Part shown: positions 1 to 4,134 of the stretch, in pieces
How the letters are laid out: each line of letters opens with the position of its first letter
Numbering within the stretch: the stretch's first letter is position 1
Assembly (NCBI GenBank): GCA_937934685.1
Contig: CALGYU010000078.1
Span: 1-9,124 of the forward strand
Direction of reading: 5' to 3'
DNA length: 9,124 bases
Source of the DNA: an uncultured Acholeplasma sp.
GTDB taxonomy: Bacteria; Bacillota_I; Bacilli_A; Acholeplasmatales; Acholeplasmataceae
Made by a program: the position numbers and the translations under genes
The notes under the pieces: generated by a model
Databases searched by the model: none
Seen by the model: only the letters and a program-made list of their open reading frames with translations
Told to the model about the DNA's origin: nothing

Positions 1-96
1 TCATTAGGTTTTTTCGTATTGGTTTATTTATTTACTTGACTTATTAATAGTTATCGCCTTTATATTTTTTATAATACTTTAATCATCAATAAAATT

Positions 97-125
97 AATC
101 AGCCTATACTGAAACCTGATTTTTT
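97..125. terminator. Weak hairpin at the 3' end of the 99-539 gene
   Basis: AATCAG (97-102) can pair with CTGATT (116-121) across a 13-base loop. Read on the plus strand the stem runs into six Ts (120-125), so it could stop a plus-strand transcript entering from the left. Read on the minus strand it overlaps the last codons and stop of the small anchored-protein gene and is followed by the weaker AATTTTATT. The stem is only 6 bp and the loop is long, so this may be chance in AT-rich DNA. Confidence 0.22.
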
Positions 126-539
126 AAATTGGAATTCTTTCAAATCAAATTCACTATTTGGTACCACACTTGGATTTCCTACGGAGTCTGCATGCATTGT
201 TACAACCAAAATCTTAGTTTTGTCATCATATTGAACTTCATATCTATATAGTCCGCTCACTTGACTTGAATATCCGTCTTCTTCTAAAAGCTCAATTTCA
301 AAGTAAATGACTCCATCAATATTTTTGATTTTATACGTAAGATATCTATGTTCCGCCTCTTTATTTTTAATACTCCATCCACTTTCAAATCCATCCTTTA
401 TCATGCTTCCACTTTCATCCAACCTAAAATATGTACCATGAGGTATACCTTCTGTAGTTCTATTTGATAATACGATAAAGCTAATAACTAACAAAAGTAT
501 TGCTGTAATTATTGTGATACTGTAAACTTTCCTTTTCAT
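99..539 (-). CDS. Small N-terminally anchored extracytoplasmic protein, function unknown
   Basis: I do not recognise this 146-residue protein. It starts MKRK, has one hydrophobic segment at about residues 7-25, then about 120 polar residues rich in Tyr, Glu, Asp and Lys. This fits a single-pass membrane anchor or uncleaved signal with a small outside domain, probably beta-rich given the alternating pattern. There is no lipobox cysteine, so it is not a lipoprotein of the usual type. The ATG at 537-539 has a good Shine-Dalgarno (AGGAGA, about 8 bases upstream). The stop is TGA, the only TGA stop in the window, which supports the standard genetic code. It stands alone: the insertion sequence ends about 100 bp upstream in the same orientation. 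A secreted small-domain protein is the most I can infer. Confidence 0.75.
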   Translation of the reverse strand: MKRKVYSITIITAILLLVISFIVLSNRTTEGIPHGTYFRLDESGSMIKDGFESGWSIKNKEAEHRYLTYKIKNIDGVIYFEIELLEEDGYSSQVSGLYRYEVQYDDKTKILVVTMHADSVGNPSVVPNSEFDLKEFQFKKSGFSIG

Positions 540-600
540 GAGTGGTATCTCCTAATATATCTAATTGTAATAGTATTTTTAATGACTACAAGTTAAATTA

Positions 601-609
601 ATTTTAGCA
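601..609 (-). promoter_or_regulatory. Possible extended -10 promoter for the 99-539 gene
   Basis: The minus strand reads TGCTAAAAT, an extended -10 (TGn plus a hexamer with 5 of 6 matches to TATAAT), about 60 bases before the start codon. No convincing -35 lies 16-18 bases upstream. An alternative -10 (TACAAT) lies closer to the gene with a TTG-containing weak -35. The site is just outside the right inverted repeat of the insertion sequence, so read-through from that element is another possible source of transcription. Confidence 0.3.
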
Positions 610-642
610 CAATATTCAAACTTGGCTTTTGGTATATTAAAA

Positions 643-662
643 TGGACACGATAAGTGAGAAT
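643..662 (+). repeat. Right terminal inverted repeat of the IS3-family element
   Basis: TGGACACGATAAGTGAGAAT, reading inward. It starts with the TG expected at IS3-family ends. It matches the other end imperfectly without gaps, and a TACTTT block further in (668-673) is shared after a 2-base offset. The orfB stop codon lies just inside this repeat. Confidence 0.7.
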
Positions 663-665
663 TTC

Positions 666-1469
666 TTACTTTGAGTAATACACTTGATAAGGTGTTTGAT
701 AATCGATGGAACTATGGATTCTTTTACGATTATAAAACCCTTCAATATATTCAAAGATAACCATTTTGGCTTCTTCGAATGTTTTTAAAACCATACGACT
801 TAAACGTTCTCGCTTGATTATGGAATGAAATGTTTCGATTGGTGCGCTATCGTATGGCGTACCTTTTCTTGAATATGAGTGAATCATTTCATAATTTTCG
901 ATGAACTGTTCCACATCATAGCTTAAATACTGACTTCCTAAATCTGATTGAACAATAATACCTTTTGTTTGTTTTGTCTTATACACAGCTTGGCGTAATG
1001 ACTCTAAAACGATTTCTTGTTTCATCTGGCGTTGATAACTATAGCCAATAATCATCTTGGAATGAAGATCCATGACTGATGCTAGATATGTCCAACCATC
1101 ATAAACTGTCCAGATATAGGTGATATCCATCACCCATTTCTGGTTTGGATAAGCGGTTGTAAAATCTTGATTCATGATGTTTTCTTTATCATCAGGTGCT
1201 TTAGAAGATGAACCTGGCTTATATTTCTTGGTAATGATTGATCTAAGTTCTAATCGCCTCATATAGACGCTGACGCGCTTAAGCGAAGCGTAAAATCCTT
1301 GCTTTAATAGTTCTTTTTGGAGTTTAGGTGCACCATAAATGCCATCAAACCCAGTGTATAAATCAATTAATCTGTTTTCTAAGTCTAGACGATCAATATC
1401 TCTTAGTGACATTTTGGTATTAAATATTTTATAAACTGTGCTACGATTAAGCTTTAATACTTTACACAT
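666..1469 (-). CDS. IS3-family transposase OrfB (DDE integrase core)
   Basis: This is the catalytic half of the transposase; it cuts and joins the element ends as the OrfAB fusion. In the 267-residue numbering from the internal ATG, an HTH_21-like region covers about residues 25-85 and the rve core about 105-265. Catalytic residues are D115 (WVMDITYI), D176 (QSDLGSQY) and E212 (APIETFHSIIKRE), spaced DD35E, with K219 at +7. A Gln replaces the usual His before the second Asp. The frame is open upstream of this ATG: 28 further codons (1470-1553) continue without a stop to the A7G site, so the natural N-terminus is probably made by -1 frameshifting from orfA. No good Shine-Dalgarno precedes the internal ATG, so separate OrfB initiation is doubtful. 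The stop (TAA) falls at the edge of the right inverted repeat. Confidence 0.93.
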   Translation of the reverse strand: MCKVLKLNRSTVYKIFNTKMSLRDIDRLDLENRLIDLYTGFDGIYGAPKLQKELLKQGFYASLKRVSVYMRRLELRSIITKKYKPGSSSKAPDDKENIMNQDFTTAYPNQKWVMDITYIWTVYDGWTYLASVMDLHSKMIIGYSYQRQMKQEIVLESLRQAVYKTKQTKGIIVQSDLGSQYLSYDVEQFIENYEMIHSYSRKGTPYDSAPIETFHSIIKRERLSRMVLKTFEEAKMVIFEYIEGFYNRKRIHSSIDYQTPYQVYYSK

Positions 1470-1522
1470 TAACTTTATCTCATATACATGTTTGAATAGT
1501 TTAACGAAATTTACCTTTTCTA

Positions 1523-1807
1523 TTAGACTTTTCGTGCGAAATGGTGCGTCGCTTTTTTTAAGATTTCATTCTCCATCTCAAGCTCACGTATCCTTTTACG
1601 CATCGCTTCCATTTCCTTTTTATTCACTGGTGTACCTTCTTCCGTTACACCCAGTGATTTAAGCTCTGATATCCATTTATAGATTGTCCCATTTGGAATG
1701 CCATATTCGCGAGACAATTTGGTTACTGATTGTCCGCTGTTATATAATTCATAAATTTGTTGTTTGAAATCATTTGAGTACCTGTTCCCTGTTGCTGGTT
1801 TTGACAT
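1523..1807 (-). CDS. IS3-family transposase OrfA (HTH and leucine-zipper subunit)
   Basis: OrfA is 94 residues. Residues about 9-48 form an HTH_Tnp_1 domain (YSNDFKQQIYELYNSG, then the SREYGIPNGTIYKW recognition region) that binds the element ends. Residues about 64-85 form a charged heptad-like coiled coil ending ENEILKK, the oligomerisation zipper typical of the family. The ATG at 1805-1807 has a near-consensus Shine-Dalgarno. Alone it normally acts as a regulator of transposition; joined to OrfB by frameshift it supplies DNA binding. Lysines 84-85 are encoded by the slippery A run; without slippage translation ends nine codons later at TAA. Confidence 0.93.
   Translation of the reverse strand: MSKPATGNRYSNDFKQQIYELYNSGQSVTKLSREYGIPNGTIYKWISELKSLGVTEEGTPVNKKEMEAMRKRIRELEMENEILKKATHHFARKV
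1552..1559 (-). promoter_or_regulatory. A7G slippery site for programmed -1 frameshift (orfA to orfB)
   Basis: The minus strand reads TTA AAA AAA GCG in the orfA frame, giving A AAA AAA G, a slippery heptamer of the type used by IS3-family elements. After a one-base backward slip the next codons are AGC GAC GCA, and the frame stays open to the orfB stop. In the -1 frame the nearest upstream stop is TGA at 1566-1568, so the overlap window brackets the A run closely. Only a weak stem (TTTC/GAAA) is visible downstream, so any stimulatory structure is unclear. The expected fusion is 85 + 295 = 380 residues. Confidence 0.8.
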
Positions 1808-1814
1808 GAGGTCG

Positions 1815-1821
1815 CCTCCTT
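1815..1821 (-). promoter_or_regulatory. Strong Shine-Dalgarno of orfA
   Basis: AAGGAGG with 7 bases to the ATG. It is the closest match to the anti-Shine-Dalgarno in the window and fixes the orfA start. I see no well-spaced promoter inside the element, so orfA transcription may depend on upstream sequence. Confidence 0.75.
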
Positions 1822-1846
1822 CCTTTATAGTTTATCATAAAGTAGG

Positions 1847-1866
1847 ATTCTTACTATTCATGTCTA
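1847..1866 (-). repeat. Left terminal inverted repeat of the IS3-family element
   Basis: Reading inward on the minus strand: TAGACATGAATAGTAAGAAT. It pairs imperfectly with the right end at 643-662. Its terminal dinucleotide is TA where IS3-family ends normally have TG, so either this end has drifted or the boundary differs by a base or two. Confidence 0.65.
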
Positions 1867-2001
1867 CTAAACTATACTAACAGCCCTCTATTCATGATTA
1901 TAGTAGTTAAAGTGAGTATACATTCCTTTCTTTATATTTTATACTATAATCTATTTATGGTACTGTGGATTTGGTTCATTTTTTTGTAGCTTTGACTACC
2001 C

Positions 2002-2018
2002 TAAGGAGACTCTCCTTA
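2002..2018. repeat. Perfect dyad, possible hairpin or operator
   Basis: TAAGGAG and CTCCTTA flank a 3-base centre, giving a 7-bp stem. On the plus strand it is followed by TTTAAATTGTTTTTATT, a broken T-rich stretch that could make a weak terminator. On the minus strand it would lie near the 5' end of the RNA from the promoter at 2033-2060 and would hide an AAGGAG Shine-Dalgarno-like sequence in the stem. Confidence 0.4.
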
Positions 2019-2032
2019 TTTAAATTGTTTTT

Positions 2033-2060
2033 ATTATAGCAAAATTAATTTGAATTTCAA
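2033..2060 (-). promoter_or_regulatory. Strong sigma-A-type promoter reading toward the insertion sequence
   Basis: The minus strand reads TTGAAA, 16 bases, then TATAAT, with TGC directly before the -10 (extended -10). This is the best promoter by eye in the window: 5 of 6 at -35 and 6 of 6 at -10. Transcription would start near 2026 and run into the 1867-2020 dyads and on toward the insertion sequence. No convincing gene follows before orfA at 1807. It lies just past the terminator of the preceding operon, so it would start a new unit. Confidence 0.6.
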
Positions 2061-2063
2061 AGT

Positions 2064-2095
2064 AAAACCCTTGCTTTATTTGTAAAAGCAAGGGT
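2064..2095 (-). terminator. Intrinsic terminator of the rnr-smpB operon
   Basis: ACCCTTGCTTT (minus strand, 2095-2085) pairs perfectly over 11 bp with AAAGCAAGGGT (2077-2067) across a 7-base loop and is followed by TTTACTTT. The stem begins 4 bases after the stop codon of the last gene, so it closes the five-gene operon cleanly. Confidence 0.85.
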
Positions 2096-2099
2096 CTAA

Positions 2100-2372
2100 T
2101 TAATTTTCTTCGCTAAATTCTAAGTATAATTGATAATATTTTCTAAAATCTTCTTCATTTTGTTTTCTAAGCCCACTTTTAAAAAATTTAAATGTCTTAG
2201 AAAAATAATTGACTTCTAAAAAAATTTCTTTATCATTTAAATAAAAAGTATCCCGATATTCTACTCGATACCTCGTCCAATTATCAAAGGTAACACTTCC
2301 ATTAGATTCAATTTCTGCAGAGCATAAATGCCAGATACGGCCATTTTTTATTCCATATTTTAATCTCTGCAT
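2100..2372 (-). CDS. Hypothetical protein, 90 residues, last gene of the operon
   Basis: I do not recognise this protein. It is small, soluble, and rich in Tyr, Phe, Lys and Glu, with no membrane segment, signal peptide or metal-binding cysteine motif. The middle looks like alternating beta strands (TRYRVEYRD, then KEIFLEVNYF) and the end looks helical and acidic. A TTG at 2373-2375 could add one residue, but the ATG at 2370-2372 is preferred because the Shine-Dalgarno lies 8 bases before it. The acetyltransferase stop codon is inside that Shine-Dalgarno, 11 bases from this ATG, so translation is probably coupled. A terminator follows 4 bases after the stop. Operon position gives no clear clue to function. 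Confidence 0.72.
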   Translation of the reverse strand: MQRLKYGIKNGRIWHLCSAEIESNGSVTFDNWTRYRVEYRDTFYLNDKEIFLEVNYFSKTFKFFKSGLRKQNEEDFRKYYQLYLEFSEEN

Positions 2373-2380
2373 CAAATCAT

Positions 2381-2387
2381 CTCCTAA
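2381..2387 (-). promoter_or_regulatory. Shine-Dalgarno deciding the start of the 90-residue gene
   Basis: TTAGGAG on the minus strand; its TAG is the stop codon of the upstream acetyltransferase gene. Spacing is 8 bases to ATG (2372) and 5 to TTG (2375), favouring ATG. An out-of-frame ATG-ATT-TGA directly follows and should not be used. Confidence 0.6.
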
Positions 2388-2809
2388 TTTCTAATCATTT
2401 TAACGTGTGGTATACCATCTTCTAAATAGGTTTCATCAGTTAAGTTAAACCCTAATTTTTCATAAAAAGACTGTGCCTGAACTTGGGCTGAAATAGTGAT
2501 TGGTTCTAAATGATTTTGTATTAAATATTCTAATAACTGTTTAGATATGCCTTTTTTTCGTGCTTCTTTTTTAGTAACAACTCTACCGATAGAAGCTGTT
2601 TGATATTTATATCCTTTTGGAATGAAACGAGCATATGAAACGATTTGTCCGTTTTCATCTTTTAGATAATAATGGGTAGCAATTTTATCGATATCATCTA
2701 GATCTTGATAAATACTCATTTGTTCTACAACAAATATTTCGGTTCTTAGTTTAATGATTTCATATAGCTCATCTACTGTTAATTGGTGAAAAGTTTTTTT
2801 AAAGATCAT
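2384..2809 (-). CDS. GNAT-family N-acetyltransferase, ElaA type
   Basis: A 141-residue acetyl-CoA-dependent N-acetyltransferase of the ElaA branch; the natural substrate is not known from sequence. Signature pieces in order: LRTEIFVVEQ (21-30), YQDLDDID (34-41), ARFIPKG (60-66), SIGRVV (73-78), the acetyl-CoA pyrophosphate loop RKKGIS (84-89), ISAQ (106-109), FYEKLGF (115-121) and the C-terminal EDGIPHVKM (130-138). FVVEQ and EDGIPH are characteristic of ElaA. The loop reads G-I-S where many GNATs have G-x-G/A. Length fits the family. The gene overlaps the 3' end of the PAP2 gene by 11 bases, with an AAAGGT Shine-Dalgarno about 11 bases upstream, so co-translation is likely. It is cytoplasmic, with no signal or membrane segment. 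Confidence 0.88.
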   Translation of the reverse strand: MIFKKTFHQLTVDELYEIIKLRTEIFVVEQMSIYQDLDDIDKIATHYYLKDENGQIVSYARFIPKGYKYQTASIGRVVTKKEARKKGISKQLLEYLIQNHLEPITISAQVQAQSFYEKLGFNLTDETYLEDGIPHVKMIRN

Positions 2810-3677
2810 TGTTTTTCACTACCTTTGAGCAGATGAATAAGGTACCTACTGTTGCATATAGTCCTAATAGTAAATATCTTAGGCCATCTAGTACTAAAAC
2901 ACCTTTAGGTAATACTTCTTTTAACCCAAATTGAATGAGTATGATACCTGTTAAACCAATGACTAAAGTAACGATTGTTTTTTTAATTGAATGGTTTTTA
3001 ACATCGAATTTAACATATTTTTTCTCTAAGAAATAACCGATTGAAAAGCCGATGAAACCAGCACATCCAACAAATAAATCTTTATATTTATCATAATCTA
3101 GTTTTAGAAAGCTTAATATGATTAATGTGATTAAAAAGATTAGTCCTAATCCTAATCCAAAGAGATCTTCTTTATCTTTCATTTGTTTAAATAAATAACT
3201 CCCTAGGATAAACATACCAATTCCTAAAATAACACCTGCAAGGACGTCTGTTGGATAGTGTTGCCCTAAATAGACTCTTGAAAAGGGGACTAAAATAAGA
3301 AGTGATAATAATACATATTTTACCCAGCTTTTTTTCTTTCCATACTCATCGTATAAAAAGGATGTTTCAACAGCTATTGCTTGAGAGTGACCACTGGGAA
3401 ATGAATAGCCGTGTGTTTCTGTCCCAATTAAAAGCGTTGGATCTTCTTTAAATGGTCTAGGTCTTTTAATAATAGTTTTAAAAACACTTGTAAAGGCGGT
3501 GCTTAGTAAGAATACAAAAACTAATTTGAATCCTTTTTTCTTATCTATAAACCAATAAATCACAACTGCAAGGGCGATAAAAACATATTGATCCCCTAAA
3601 AAGGTAATGACTTTAAATATAGTATCTAAAAATTGATTGCTAATTGATTGTATACTTCTGATGATTTCTAGTTCCAT
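2799..3677 (-). CDS. PAP2-family membrane phosphatase with extra C-terminal membrane segments
   Basis: A polytopic membrane phosphatase of the type 2 phosphatidic acid phosphatase superfamily. All three motifs are present: KTIIKRPRP (67-75, the KX6RP motif), PSGHS (94-98) and SRVYLGQHYPTD (133-144, the SRX5HX3D motif), so the catalytic H97, H140 and D144 are intact. Hydrophobic segments at about 32-44, 52-66, 121-131 and 145-163 form the PAP2 core. About four more follow at roughly 175-192, 201-216, 233-250 and 262-283, which the minimal domain lacks. Likely substrates are lipid phosphates such as phosphatidic acid, phosphatidylglycerol phosphate or undecaprenyl pyrophosphate; the last is less likely if the cell has no wall. 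It starts 12 bases after smpB with a good AAAGGA Shine-Dalgarno and overlaps the acetyltransferase gene downstream. Confidence 0.9.
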   Translation of the reverse strand: MELEIIRSIQSISNQFLDTIFKVITFLGDQYVFIALAVVIYWFIDKKKGFKLVFVFLLSTAFTSVFKTIIKRPRPFKEDPTLLIGTETHGYSFPSGHSQAIAVETSFLYDEYGKKKSWVKYVLLSLLILVPFSRVYLGQHYPTDVLAGVILGIGMFILGSYLFKQMKDKEDLFGLGLGLIFLITLIILSFLKLDYDKYKDLFVGCAGFIGFSIGYFLEKKYVKFDVKNHSIKKTIVTLVIGLTGIILIQFGLKEVLPKGVLVLDGLRYLLLGLYATVGTLFICSKVVKNNDL

Positions 3678-3689
3678 AGTTAATCCTTT

Positions 3690-4133
3690 CTATCTTTGCT
3701 TTAATTGTTTTTTGATTCTTAACTGCATGTCTTTTTCTTTTAAGGTTTCTCGCTTATCATAATTCTTTTTACCTCTTGCTAAGGCTATTTCTAGTTTTAT
3801 TAAGCCTTCTTTTAAATATACTTTTAAAGGGATGAGTGCATATCCAGCTTCTTTGGTTTGAGAAAATAAACGGTCAATTTCTTTTTTGTGTAACAATAAC
3901 TTTCTAGTTCTTGTTTCTTCATGGTTAAATCTATTACCATAGTCATATTTAGAAATATGCATGTTAATGATAAAAGCTTCTCCATTTTTTATTTGTATGA
4001 AAGCATCATTGATATTAGCCTTTCCCAAACGAATAGACTTTACTTCACTGCCTACTAATTTAATGCCTGTTTCATATTTTGTTTCAATGAAATAATCATG
4101 ACTGGCTTTCTTATTTTGGACGATGATTTTCAT
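3690..4133 (-). CDS. smpB: SsrA-binding protein SmpB
   Basis: SmpB binds tmRNA and carries it into the A site of stalled ribosomes to start trans-translation. The 147-residue protein has the full set of family signatures: NKKASHDYFIE (7-17), GSEVKSIRLGKANINDAF (28-45), NMHISKYDYGN (57-67), NHEETRTRKLLLHKKEI (70-86), IPLKVYLK (101-108) and ALARGKKNYDKRE (117-129). A basic C-terminal tail (about 130-147) takes the place of the missing mRNA in the decoding channel. Length is typical. The ATG lies one base after the rnr stop codon and the local Shine-Dalgarno is poor (GAAAGAAG), so translation is probably coupled to rnr. RNase R, its neighbour, is recruited in trans-translation to degrade the stalled mRNA, and rnr-smpB adjacency is common in Firmicutes. 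Confidence 0.97.
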   Translation of the reverse strand: MKIIVQNKKASHDYFIETKYETGIKLVGSEVKSIRLGKANINDAFIQIKNGEAFIINMHISKYDYGNRFNHEETRTRKLLLHKKEIDRLFSQTKEAGYALIPLKVYLKEGLIKLEIALARGKKNYDKRETLKEKDMQLRIKKQLKQR

Positions 4134-4134
4134 T

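Larger units (their letters stand above)
643..1866 (-). mobile_element. IS3-family insertion sequence (IS150-like layout), apparently complete
   Basis: The element is about 1,224 bp. It has two consecutive reading frames, orfA (helix-turn-helix plus coiled coil) and orfB (DDE integrase core) in the -1 frame. An A7G slippery site sits where the frames overlap, and imperfect terminal inverted repeats bracket the unit. These features together define the IS3 family. The right end reads TGGACACGATAAGTGAGAAT inward; the left end reads TAGACATGAATAGTAAGAAT inward; 15 of the first 22 positions match. Frameshifting would give a 380-residue OrfAB transposase. All catalytic residues are present and no frame is broken, so the copy looks functional. 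The end points are inferred from the repeats: a possible 4-bp TAAA duplication (638-641 and 1868-1871) would instead put the ends at 642 and 1867. Confidence 0.88.
1867..2066. other. 200-bp interval without a recognisable gene, with dyads and a minus-strand promoter
   Basis: No conserved protein is encoded here. It contains a strong minus-strand promoter at its right side and a perfect dyad TAAGGAG-ACT-CTCCTTA (2002-2018). It also has a small hairpin GTAG-N6-CTAC (1986-1999) and a distant inverted pair GTAGTTAAAG (1903-1912) / CTTTGACTAC (1990-1999), which could form 10 RNA pairs with one G-U. On the plus strand a 31-codon hydrophobic ORF (1894-1989) has no ribosome binding site. On the minus strand an ATG (1974-1972) opens an 11-codon ORF 38 bases into the predicted transcript. 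It may be a leader or remnant whose original downstream gene was displaced by the insertion sequence. Confidence 0.4.

Noticed and set aside
1..39. Plus-strand open frame ending in TGA at 37-39, coding for a hydrophobic stretch (SLGFFVLVYLFT) that could be the end of a membrane protein.
   Set aside because: Only 12 codons are visible, another plus frame is also open, and T-rich DNA gives hydrophobic codons by chance. No other signal supports it.
655..669. Imperfect palindrome across the orfB stop codon.
   Set aside because: No T run follows on the minus strand and one pair is mismatched there, so it is not a credible terminator.
1854..1896. Nine-base direct repeat CATGAATAG (minus strand) at 1854-1862 and 1888-1896, one copy inside the left end of the insertion sequence.
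   Set aside because: The flanks do not match and the outer copy has no partner at the right end, so it is not a better element boundary. Probably chance.
2100..2372. Local resemblance between the end of the 90-residue protein (FKFFKSG) and the end of the anchored protein at 99-539 (FQFKKSG).
   Set aside because: The match is seven residues of common amino acids, and the rest of the two proteins does not align.
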